Origin: Diplosphaera chodatii
Taxonomy: Eukaryota; Chlorophyta; Trebouxiophyceae; Prasiolales; Stichococcaceae
Direction: 5' to 3'
DNA length: 64,000 bases
NCBI GenBank assembly: GCA_032358165.1
Contig: JAALGY010000043.1
Span: 1,178,001-1,242,000, forward strand
Positions 12,101-21,669 of the stretch are shown here, in pieces (position 1 is the first letter of the stretch; the number at the start of each line of letters is the position of its first letter). A program made the position numbers and the translations under genes. The notes under the pieces were generated by a model. It saw nothing but the letters and a program-made list of their open reading frames with translations, ran no database searches and was not told the origin of the DNA.

Positions 12101-14136
12101 GCAGCAGCAGTGGGGCCAGCCCGCAAGAAGGCCAGGGTGGATGATGCGCTGGACGCCGGCACACTGTACACACAGGTGGGAATTGAGTTCCAGTCTCGCT
12201 TGTCATGGCTTGCCGCCCCAAGGAATTGCTGTGCACACCGCACTTGATGCATCCTGCGCATGTTGTCTTCTGGCATCCTGATCACAGGCGTTGATGCTGC
12301 AGATGTTGATGAAGGCCGCTGTCTTGACCTGCAGGCAGAGGCGCTCACGAAGGAGGCAGCTGAGCTGGAGGCGGCCATCGCCAGGGAGGTGCAGCTGCGG
12401 GCCAGCAGCCAGAATGACACGACAGCAGAACCGGCACCAGCCGATGCCAGCGCAGCGGCAAATGGGAGCACAGCCGGCTTCGCAGCCGCTGGAGCCGGCG
12501 CTTCTTCGGCTGCGGCAGCTGACGTGGAGCCAGCGTCAGGGGCAACAGACGCCCTGGACGCCTTCATGCAGGACATGGCCAAGCAAGCCGAGGCAGACAA
12601 GGTGCGCAATTGCCCGCAACTGACAATATACTGATGCAGTGGCCAGCACAGGGGCCTGATAGTTGGTGCTCGGCGCCACGGCAACACATTGTGGTTGATG
12701 CATGTAGCTTGATCGTAAAGTGCTGCACCATCTCCGCAGGTGGTGTCCCTCCGGAAGCAGCTGGCCGACGTGCAGCGGCAGCTGGCGGCCAGGCGGAAGC
12801 TGCTCAAGGTTGCGGACCCAGACGGTTACTTTGCACCAGGTACGGTCTGACCGCCATTTGCACATGCCTCGTCACAGCGCCAGCCGCTGCCTGCCATGGC
12901 TGCGACACAGCACATGCTGCGCGCGCATGCTATGCACAGCTAAGATCTTGGTGTGTGGGCCCTCAGGCTCGGCGGCGGCGAAGGCAGCAGTGCAGCGGGC
13001 GGCGCAGCAGGCGGCTCTGGAGGCGCAGCGTGCCCAGGCGCAGGAGCAGCAGCGCCTGGCCCGCCTGGTGCGGACCCTGCAGTGCTGCGATGATGTTCGT
13101 GTGTCTGCTGCCGCCCTTCGCACGAGGTGCATCAGGAGCAGCGTCTCCCACAGACGTGCGCATGGAAAGAGCACACCTTTGCCACGGCCAGCAACTGCGT
13201 GTGTGGCATGGCTGCTGTACGATGATCCCGATAACTGCTCGCTATCAAGCAACCCTCAAAGACCGCAGCACGCCTGGCAACACCCCCTGCAGGCACAGAA
13301 GAAGCGGGAGGCGGAGCTGGCGGCGACCGGCGATGTCGAGGAGACAGAGGATGCTGACGACCAGGCTGCGGGGGCGGCCGCGCCCAACACCACTCCAGCA
13401 GCGGTAGGTGCCACCCAGCAGCAGCCCCCGCCAAGTGGCGCTGGCTCCCTGCCAGCGGGGCTCACAGTGCCAAAGCGGGCAGCCGCTGACGCCGTCAACA
13501 GCACAGCAGCAGCAGCAGCACATCAGACGTCCGGTGAGGCAGCAGCCGGCGGCGCAAGCGGCGGCGGCGGCGCAGCTGCAGCAGCATCTGCGGCCAGCCA
13601 GCCTCCTGCGGCAGCGCACGCCAGTGCTGCACAACCAGAGGTGCCAGCCGCACCGCTCAGTGGGCTAGAAGTGAGGCCCCGGAAACGGCAAAAGGCAGAG
13701 GCAGACACGGCGGCAGCTGCATCGGGAAGCGGCAGCAGTGCGACACCCCACACGAGCAAAGCGTCCCCAGCAGCTGGAGATGGCGGCCCGCGGCTGCTGT
13801 CCCGCGCCGAGCTGGTGGCGCAGCAGCAGCAGGAGCGCCAGGCGGCGGGGCTGGCCGCTGACCTGGACGCACTGGCACGTGCTCGGCGTGGCGCCGCCGC
13901 GCAGGCAGAGGTGCGAGGTTTAGTCTGTTGGCATGTGTGCATACTGCATCGATCAATGCGATGCGACTTCTCATCATGCTGGTGGGAAAAAGGTGCAACA
14001 TGTCCTGTCAGTGTTGTGGAACTGTGGGAGTCGAGGGGGGAATCTGGCCGTGCAGGAACGCGAGGCTGCCTGGCAGCCACCGCAGGAGCAGAGGGGCGAT
14101 GGGCGCACAGCGCTGAACGACAAGTTTGGATACTGA
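9129..14136 (+). CDS. SLC4A1AP: Kanadaptin (SLC4A1AP) homologue, FHA-domain protein
   Basis: Long multi-exon gene matching the eukaryotic kanadaptin family, a mostly nuclear FHA protein linked to pre-mRNA processing (originally named as an anion-exchanger adaptor). Exon 1 starts MSQGSTDTETAEMVV and is Ala/Pro-rich. Then come YEPPEWSGIPDG (9870-9916), GVGYSLEQIKSG...KPFYTFGRTPNN (10030-10130), and the FHA core DVVLEHPSSSRLHAVLQFN...DANSAHGTFLNRRRV (10267-10420) with the usual GR, S.RHA-like and HGTF positions (here SRLHA). VGDMIKFGQSTRDWLLCGPE follows. Downstream are acidic and coiled segments: VSWGFGEDAAVDEEEDGVGD, ATKVRKKETTIRNLNTECER, EEDQEA, a DEDEFYDR block and VVSLRKQLADVQRQLAARRK. Then a long Ala/Gln-rich low-complexity region (13300-13900) and the hallmark end GDGRTALNDKFGY before TGA at 14134-14136. 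The low-complexity interior is longer than usual. Exon edges in 12850-13300 and 13900-14060 are less certain. Confidence 0.9.
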
Positions 14137-14605
14137 TGCGTCCGCAGCTTTGCTTTTAAATGTATGGGCCAAACAAGATTGGGCTGAATTGTTTGTGGCC
14201 CATTGAGCGCCACCGCATGCTGCCAAACCAAAGTTGTGGTACAAAGCTGAACCTACCAACACAGTACCTCTGCTGGCCGAACCGAGTGGGGGACTTGCGG
14301 AGTCCCCAAGACAAAACTGCATCACGCGCTGGCAATGGGAACTGTTTGTGATGGCACACGCGTGTGCGAAGTCAGATACACCCATAAGAAGGCAGCGCAG
14401 GGCTGGTGGCAATGCCGCCAGTGCTGGTGGCAGCCCACGGCAGTGATGGACGAAACACTGCCCGCAGGACTGACAGGCCCAGCTGTGCACCGTCATGCAT
14501 CGCCACAGAGTGAGGGCTGGGCGGCTCAGTGCTGGGTTCAGCAAATCACTTCTCGGAGGGGGATGAATGCGGCGCGGGAGTCGCCATAGTTGCTAGGTAC
14601 AGCCG
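14137..14605. other. Convergent intergenic region
   Basis: 469 bases between the stop codons of kanadaptin (plus) and the unknown Ser/Gly-rich gene (minus), so both 3' UTRs. The base composition is less GC-rich than the exons. No RNA gene or repeat recognised. Confidence 0.4.
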
Positions 14606-17253
14606 CTACTCTTTGTCGACCTTGACGAAGCCGATGATGCGCAGGCCGCGCTGTGCGTCCAGGTATGGCACCTGTCGGAAAGACACCTCACATCAGTCAG
14701 GAGGCCATTGGGAGTCCTTTCCCTGTACACGTCAGCAGCGTCGCCAGCAGCAAGTTCCAGCCGGATGCCAATGCATCGCAGCACAGGGTGCTGCCAAGGG
14801 CCACCCACCAGCGTGATGGCGCAGTGCTGCAGGGAGGACACGGCCGCCAGGCGCAGCTCCGCCAGCGTGCGCAGCTTGCGCAGCTGCCGGTTGGTCAAGA
14901 AGTCCAGGCGGCAGCGGATGACGGTGTGCTCGCTGCCGATCGCCAGGCTGCGTACCACCCACAGTGCAACGGTCGTTGGCTGCGTTCTGCCAGACTGCCT
15001 GAACGCCAGGTGCCGTGTAACACACATGGTACCAAGGAGGCCGTGTGCGCACGTGGCAACTCGAACTGGTCAGACTTGTGTGTGCAAGACGACTGCAAGT
15101 GCCAAGTGTGTGGCGCCGGGCGCCGCACCTGTTGCGCTGGACGAGATCGGTGACGAAGAGGGAGGGCGGCATGTGCTCAATGATCGCGCTGGGCAGCAGC
15201 GCTGACAGAAAGAACAGCTCCACCGTCGAGCTGCCCAGCCTGTGCTTGACCTGCAGACATGACGGCGTCGCATCAGCAGATGTGCAGTCGGTGGGATACA
15301 TCATGACCTCCTCATCACCTCGTACACTACATGCAGGCATCCGCTTCGTGACCATTGCAGATGGTAACATGGTGAACACCATGCATGTTGAGCAGGACTG
15401 ATGTGCTGTGCCTCACCTTGCCAGCCCAGTAGCTGCTGTTCTCTGTGCTGCCATCGGTCGCATTCTTCGCCTGCCGCAGCTGTGGTGCAGGTACAACCGG
15501 TGTCAGCGCATGCCAGCTGGCGGGTGTTGGCAGGTCATGCATGCAGGTACATGCACTCAGCGCACTGGCCGCACGCCTCACAGTCAAACCACCCACCAGC
15601 TTGCTGGCGGGGTGCACGTCCACCACGCTGTTGTGACCGGGGAAGCCCTCATCCGCGGCCGCTGTTCCCGCGATGCTCGGCGCCGCGCCGCCGCCGCTGC
15701 CATTGCCGCCGCCGCTGGGCTGCGCCTGCGGGGCCTCGGCGCCGCCGCCGCCGCGGACGGGGGTGAGGCCGATGGCCGAGGCGGAGCTGCTGCGCCGCAG
15801 CGGGGCGGCGACGCCCGGGTCGCTGAGGCTGCGGGCGGGGGGCGGCGGCGGCGACTCGGCGCGCTGCCGCTTCATCGGCCGCCCGTCCGGCTCCGACGCC
15901 CACGTCCGCCGCAAGCCCCGCCCGCTGTTGCTGCAAGGGGATGCACACAGCGTTGAGTGAGCAGCTGCACCATGCTGCCTCATGTGTGCATCGTAGTGCA
16001 AGGGGTCCGCCTGCACCTCTGGTATGCAGGCTTGGCGGGGCCTGCTGTAGCTTGAAGCAGCACTAGCATGGCCAGCACTTTGTGTTGCACCGTCCACATA
16101 CACAGCAGCGTTGCCCAGAACACTGTACGCGACCCGGGTGGCTACAGAGCAAACACAGGCTGCAGGGTCGCATGGGTTCTGAGGCACCTGCGGCCGCGAC
16201 TGTCGCCCCGAGCCCCAAACTTGGGCGGCCCCTTGCCGCTGCTGGTGCTGCTGGTGCTGTTGGGCTTGCTGTCGGCTGTAGGCTGCCCAGCGGCCTCTCC
16301 GTCCCCGGTGTCAACAGCCGCCACAGCGGCGGCTGCGGCTTCCTCAGTGGGGCTGTCTGACCGCCCGCTGCCGCCGCCACCGCTGCCCGTGCTGCCACCG
16401 CCGCCGCCGCGGCTGTTGTCGCTGCGCGTGTGCAGGGCCTCGGTGCCCAGGGTGCACGCGTCCCAGGAGGAGGACTTATGGATGCCGCCCCCCTCCTGCT
16501 CGCCATGCTCCCAAGGCATGTCATGGCCATTGTCGGAGCCTGCAGGGGCGCACAGAAATCTCTATAGAACTGTGTAGAGACCTAAGGAGCAGGTGAGCAG
16601 CCGGCACGATGTGAAATACAGTGAACACGAGTGCGCAAGGAGCAGCTGCGAGCGGGACACGTGCGGAGGTAAAAAAAAGTCTCGGGCGCAGACCTAGGGG
16701 CGGCGCTGCGGCGGCACTGCCGGAGTCTGAGGGTGGTGCGTTGCGCTGGGCGATGGACACGAAATCCGTGAGACCCAGGGCCGCGGCCTTGGCGCCGTCG
16801 CAGTCCCCCTGCGAGGCGATGTCGAGGGCGCTCTGCAGATGCGCCACCACGCCAGAGTCTGCGCCCCAGACAATGGAGCAGTGAGGAGACATCGCAGCGA
16901 TCCTAGCGGCAGCAAAACGTCTCAGAACTTTCACTTGTGCAGAGTGAGGCGCTCAGCTGCCATACTGTCGGCAGACATGGCAGGTGCTAAGCAGGTGGGT
17001 GCCAGGGCTAGCCTGCAGCTGTGTCAGAGCACGGGAGCTGACCTTGCCATGCCCGGTCCTCGCCGGCCGCGGCGATGGCAGACCGGATCGTCGACACGAC
17101 ATTCAGGTCCGACGAGGGCCCCAACGGCTTCTGCTGCGGCTCTAGCCTGCTGCTGGCCAATGTGTTGATGATGGACCACCAGTCGCCGGACGGCTTGTCT
17201 GCCGCACTGTTGTCGGCTTTGCCATTAGACGCTGACACTTCTTCTCCTCCCAT
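14606..17253 (-). CDS. Unknown protein with low-complexity centre and structured C-terminal domain
   Basis: Not recognised. Eight exons were joined in phase. The start at 17253 (MGGEEVSASNGKADNSAADK) is the first in-frame ATG; it continues WWSIINTLASSRLEPQQ and DLNVVSTIRSAIAAAGED. Exon 2 gives a helical stretch (DSGVVAHLQSALDIASQGD). Exons 3-4 (about 16530-15640) are Gly/Ser/Pro-rich with a basic patch GRPMKRQRAES that could be a nuclear localisation signal. The last about 150 residues look folded: SSYWAGK, VKHRLGSSTVELFFLSALLP, EHMPPSLFVTDLVQRN, CRLDFLTNRQLRKLRTLAEL, QHCAITLVGGPWQHPVLRCI, and end QRGLRIIGFVKVDKE-stop at 14606. The alternation of beta-like and amphipathic segments suggests a compact C-terminal domain. 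Function unknown; a nuclear role is only a guess from the basic patch. Confidence 0.65.
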
Positions 17254-17952
17254 GATGTTTGCGCAATCCAGGCCCGTGCGCCATCCACCAAGGATAGCAG
17301 GCAGCAGGTTTTTCGCGATGGGTGCAGGCCAACGCGCGCAACTCAGTCGCGCCGCTGCATCCAACGATCTGCAACCACTAGCTCGTCAATTGTACTCATG
17401 CATGAGTTGGAACCCTGGGTGGGAAGTGCTGTTGCAAGCTTCAGCGGCATGCGGCAGCTGCCAAGCAGGTACCTTCAGAAAGATCGCCCGTCTCGATCGG
17501 ACCAACGAAGAGCTGATGGACCAGCGGGGGGCTGAGCAACTACTATCTGGCCTCAGTATATAATGTGCCTTATGTCTTCCCTTGCAACATTGCAGCATCA
17601 TGTGGCACTAGCGGATCTGGCAATCGCCAAGAAGGGTTGATCGAGCCACGGGCCCCGGGCACTTGGTGGACGGTGCCAGGATTCCGTGCCGCTACTGAAG
17701 CAGGCTTGAAGCTGAGCAACTCATACGTGCGGTGTTGCCCGTACCGGATGTGTCCAGAGCACCAAGGGCAAGACCATCCTGCAGGCGTCACGGTTCATCA
17801 CGGAAGGGCAGCGGCAACCTGGAGCATGCCCAGGGACAAAATGTATGGCCCCTGATGCGGCCATGTCATCGGCGGTATGGGCATGCAGTGACAGGTGTCT
17901 GCAGCTGCAAGCTGTCAGCTGTCAGCTGCACAAGTGGCTGCGTGCAGCTCAA
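17254..17952. other. Intergenic region, about 0.7 kb
   Basis: Between the start of the Ser/Gly-rich gene and the stop of the small membrane-protein gene, both on the minus strand. It should contain a 3' UTR and a promoter. Short frames on the plus strand (for example 17565-17855) show no recognisable protein. Confidence 0.4.
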
Positions 17953-19218
17953 TCAGCCCAGTGCGTCGCCCGGGTACCCACGCCGGCCGCCCTCCTGCAG
18001 CGGGGCGCCCCGCCGAATGCTCAACCGCTCCTCGATCAGCTGCTCCTCCTCAGGCGTCAGCTGCACGCCATTGGTATAGAGTCGTTCAACAAGGTGCATG
18101 AATGAACCTATATGAAGCTACAGGCATGCACAAATGCATGGTGGCGCTGGGTGGCACAGCTGCAGAATGGCTTGAAGGGGTGAAGTTGTAGGCCTGCTCG
18201 GCTCGTGTGGTGGGAAGAAAAACCTCCACACCTGCTCTTTGATGGCAAAGGGGTGGTCCTTGGGCACGTCGGGCTCCGTGTTCCTGAAGTCCACCATGCC
18301 CCTGCGACGCACGAGCATCGCATGCCCTCAGCTACTGTTTCATGCTGCAGCTGTTACGGGCCTGCCACTCCACATTGCGCACAGATGAATCAAGACATCA
18401 GCAGCCCACCGTGCCCGGCGCTTGCGTGCGTCCTGTATCTGCTTCTCGGTAAGTTCCCCGTACTCATCCGTCTTGTTGACGTTCTTCATGATGTCTACAG
18501 CAGGGTCGCATTGAGGTATGGCATGATCCAGCGGAAGTTTGGTGGTGATGCGCAGTGCTCGCCTGCAGACACAGCTCTTACCTTCCAGGTAGGGATCTGT
18601 GTTGCCCCGTGACTCGTCCAGGTATCCACGGTCCTCCAAGTCGGACATTGAGCTGCATGGGCAGGACACAGTTGAAACATTATGCCATCCTGAAGAGGAA
18701 ATAGCTGACGGACGAGCAGGCGCCTTACAGAGTCAGGCCTCGCGGTTGCTGCGAACAAACATGTTCGAAACCCACCTCCTGCGTCGCACCCTCTGCAGAA
18801 TCGCTATTGCAAGCCCCAGCAGTACGCCGACTGCCATGCCCTTGAATGCCCAAGACTCTGTCAAAGGCCGCTGCGGCGGCGGTGCGCTGCTCGCCTCGGC
18901 CACCTGCTCCCAGCCGTCCTGCTGCGGAGCGCTGCCTAAGTGGTGCAGGAAGACCGTCAGCCTGCCGACTGCAGCATGTCAGTCCTACACATCAGCGTCC
19001 ACGCTGATGCGGCAAGATCTTGACCCGCTGTCAGTGCCATGCATTGTCATCCCTGAGGCACCTGCTCTGCATGACAATAAGGCGTTTGCTCGTCTTGGCC
19101 GCGTTGTCAGCTGTCGTGTACCAGCAGCAAATGATCCACCCCGCACAACATGCCGCAGTTCAGCTGCGTGTACTTGCCCAGCATTGCAGCAATGTTGTGT
19201 ACACGTCCCCAGATGCAT
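17953..19218 (-). CDS. Small predicted plastid membrane protein, unknown function
   Basis: Six exons join to roughly 250 residues. Exon 1 (19218 to about 19057; MHLGTCTQHCCNAGQVHAAE then an Arg/Thr-rich stretch ending LLSCRA) looks like a transit peptide. Exon 2 gives VGRLTVFLHHLGS, a Pro-rich linker and one membrane helix, MAVGVLLGLAIAILQRVRRR, followed by a basic anchor (positive side expected to stay in the stroma or cytosol). Then an acidic soluble tail: SMSDLEDRGYLDESRGNTDP, DIMKNVNKTDEYGELTEKQI, MVDFRNTEPDVPKDHPFAIK, and the last exon LYTNGVQLTPEEEQLIEERL...GYPGDALG-stop at 17953. The junction before the last exon is the least certain. I do not recognise the family. It is divergent from the Rab GDI gene. 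Confidence 0.65.
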
Positions 19219-19726
19219 CTACGCTGCAGATTTCGTGATGCAGTATGTTGCACCCACAACAAACGCTATTGCTGATTGATCAACTGGAGGATGCTTCTGC
19301 AGCGTAGAATTGGTCTTGTGTGCACTGCACACTGTGGCGAGCGGCCTATTCTGTGATAGTCAGCTTACGACGACCGCTGCATATGAGCGACTGGCCTTGA
19401 TCAAGGGTGATATGCGTGGACATGTACTCTTGCAAGCTTGTGGCAAATCTTCGTGTGCAGTACAAACAGCCGTCCGACATTGCTTCCACTGCAACTGCTT
19501 CCAGTGCCATTGCCCGTGAAGTCCGCTCCTGAGATCGTCACAGACCACAGTGCAGGACGAAGTGCTGCTGATGGTTATGTGTGAGAGTGTGCTGAGCAGA
19601 ACAGAGGTTTCGCCGCGACCTGTAGAAAACTGATCGCCGGCTGACTGAGGCAGAACGAACCGTATTGCGAAGGGTAGTTGACAGAAGCCTGCAGGGGCCT
19701 GTCGCCAGCTCTTCACAAGCCTTGCC
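19219..19726. promoter_or_regulatory. Divergent intergenic region
   Basis: 508 bases between the ATGs of the small membrane protein (minus) and Rab GDI (plus). It should hold both promoters. Its A+T content is visibly higher than that of the coding DNA. No specific motif is assigned. Confidence 0.4.
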
Positions 19727-21073
19727 ATGGACGAGCAGTATGACGCAATTGTCCTGGGGACGGGCCTGACCGAATGCATCATCAGCGGCCTGTTGTCAGT
19801 TGATGGCTACAAGGTGCTGCATATGGATCGCAACAATTATTACGGCGGCGAGTCTGCATCGCTGAACCTGAACCAGCTGTGGGAGCGCTTCAGGGCAGGC
19901 CAGAAGCCGCCAGAGTCGCTGGGCGCCAGCCGCGACTTCAATGTGGACATGGTTCCCAAGTTCATCATGGCCAACGGCAATCTGGTCAAGGTGCTGGTGA
20001 AGACGGACGTGACGAAGTATCTGGAGTTCAAGGCAGTGGACGGCAGCTTCGTGGTGGCCAACGGCAAGGTGGAGAAGGTGCCGGCCAATGCCATGGAGGC
20101 GCTCAGGTCGCCGCTCATGGGCTTCTTTGAGAAGCGGCGGGCTGCCAAGTTTTTCAGCTACTGCCAGGACTACGATGCCAGCAACCCAGCAACGCACCAG
20201 GGTCGCAACCTTGCACGCATGTCAATGTACGAGCTGTACAAGGCCTTTGGACTGGACGACATGACGATCGAGTTCGTTGGCCACTCCATCGCATTGCACG
20301 ACACAGAGCAGTACCTGAAGCAGCCTGCACAGCCGACAGTTGAGAAGATCAAGCTGTACCACGAGTCGCTGATGCGGTTCTACGACCAGGGCATCAGGTC
20401 GCCGTACATTTACCCGCTCTATGGCCTCGGCGAGCTGCCACAGGCATTTGCGAGGCTCAGCGCGGTGTATGGCGGCACCTACATGCTGTCCAAGCCGGAC
20501 GTGGAGGTGGTCTACAGCGAGGAGGGCGTCGCGACCGGCGTGAAGTCGGAGGGCGAGACCGCGCAGGCCAAGTTCGTGGTCGGCGACCCCAGCTACTTCA
20601 AGGACCGGTGCATGAAGGTCGGGAAGGTTGTGCGGGCGATTGCCATCCTCAGCCACCCAATCCCGGGCACAGACAACGCACAGTCGGCGCAGATCATCCT
20701 GCCGCAGAAGCAGATCGGGCGCAAGAACGACATGTACGTCTTCTGCTGCTCCTATGCGCACAACGTGTGCGCGAAGGACAAGTGGATCGCCTTTGTGTCC
20801 ACAACCGTGGAGACGATGAACCCCGAGGCAGAGCTCGCACCAGGTCTGGCACTGCTGGGCCCAACAGATGAGAAGTTCACAGACGTCACAGACATCTACG
20901 CGCCAATCAGCGACGGCACAGAGGACAAGGCCTTCGTGTCCAAGAGTGCCGATGCGACATCGCACTTTGAGACGCTCATGGAGGACGTGCTGGACATGTA
21001 TCGTCGCATCACCGGCAAGCCGCTAGATCTGGAGAAGTATGATGCGGCGCAGGCGACGACGGATGCTGAATGA
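19727..21073 (+). CDS. GDI1: Rab GDP dissociation inhibitor
   Basis: Complete 448-residue protein in one uninterrupted frame, the normal length for Rab GDI. It extracts GDP-bound prenylated Rab GTPases from membranes and recycles them through the cytosol in vesicle traffic. The N-terminus has the family signature MDEQYDAIVLGTGLTECIIS and MDRNNYYGGESASL (a GDI/REP Rab-binding platform with a vestigial FAD-type fold). Further conserved segments are FVGHSIALH, YIYPLYGLGELPQAFARLSA (Rab-binding and prenyl-pocket region) and GGTYMLSKP. It ends with an acidic tail after MYRRITGKPLDLEK. The ATG at 19727 fits exactly (TTGCCATGG context). Unlike its neighbours it has no intron. The 247-residue frame opposite (20222-20965) is a codon-bias shadow. 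Confidence 0.98.
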   Translation: MDEQYDAIVLGTGLTECIISGLLSVDGYKVLHMDRNNYYGGESASLNLNQLWERFRAGQKPPESLGASRDFNVDMVPKFIMANGNLVKVLVKTDVTKYLEFKAVDGSFVVANGKVEKVPANAMEALRSPLMGFFEKRRAAKFFSYCQDYDASNPATHQGRNLARMSMYELYKAFGLDDMTIEFVGHSIALHDTEQYLKQPAQPTVEKIKLYHESLMRFYDQGIRSPYIYPLYGLGELPQAFARLSAVYGGTYMLSKPDVEVVYSEEGVATGVKSEGETAQAKFVVGDPSYFKDRCMKVGKVVRAIAILSHPIPGTDNAQSAQIILPQKQIGRKNDMYVFCCSYAHNVCAKDKWIAFVSTTVETMNPEAELAPGLALLGPTDEKFTDVTDIYAPISDGTEDKAFVSKSADATSHFETLMEDVLDMYRRITGKPLDLEKYDAAQATTDAE

Positions 21074-21669
21074 TCTGCCACCTGCCCTATGCAAGGGGCT
21101 TTGCTGCCCACTGCGCACACATGAGGGACATGCTGCGTCGCTGGCCGGCAGCATTCGTGATTGCAAGCACACCCCTGTACACTACTATAAGCACACACAC
21201 ACAGGAACAGCACCCCCGCAGCATCTGCACCGTCTGGCCCAGGGCGCCCCTCCGGTTACCCAACCCATGACTACTGCTCTGGCCCCCCAGTAGCGGTGAG
21301 ATCAGCCCGCTTGTCGTCAGATCTGGTTAACGCGTTGCGGCCAGATGTTATGTCGTGTGCGCCAAACTGCTTTGCAACAGGTGTCACAAGCGTTTTTCGC
21401 AGTTTCAAAGGCTACAGCCGGCATCCTGCGGCTGCGGCTGGCGATCTGGACCGCTGACAGCCTCACGCGTTTCGGCGACGCGCTTGTGAGATTTCGGCAA
21501 TCACTCCATCTGATCAGCAATCACTGCGCGGCAGCGCTGCCAACGACCAGCTCTGTGCTCTGATGTGTGTCTGAGGACCATACGGCGGCTTGTGCGTGGG
21601 CTGCACTCCCTCACGCGTCGGGTACTGGCCTCCCACACCGTGCTGCTGGGCGTGGACGCAGGTCATGCC
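21074..21669. other. Intergenic region, 0.6 kb
   Basis: Contains the GDI 3' UTR and the promoter and 5' UTR of the GATA gene. A reading frame continues upstream of the GATA ATG to about 21565 but has no earlier ATG, so it is treated as 5' UTR. Nothing else recognised. Confidence 0.4.

Noticed and set aside
18745..18780. TTCGAA-containing stretch as a possible tRNA B box
   Set aside because: No matching A box, acceptor stem or anticodon arm around it, and it lies at an exon-intron junction of the small membrane-protein gene.
20222..20965. 247-residue frame on the minus strand opposite Rab GDI
   Set aside because: It lies wholly inside the highly conserved GDI coding sequence and is His/Leu/Val-rich without recognisable similarity; a shadow of GC-biased codons.
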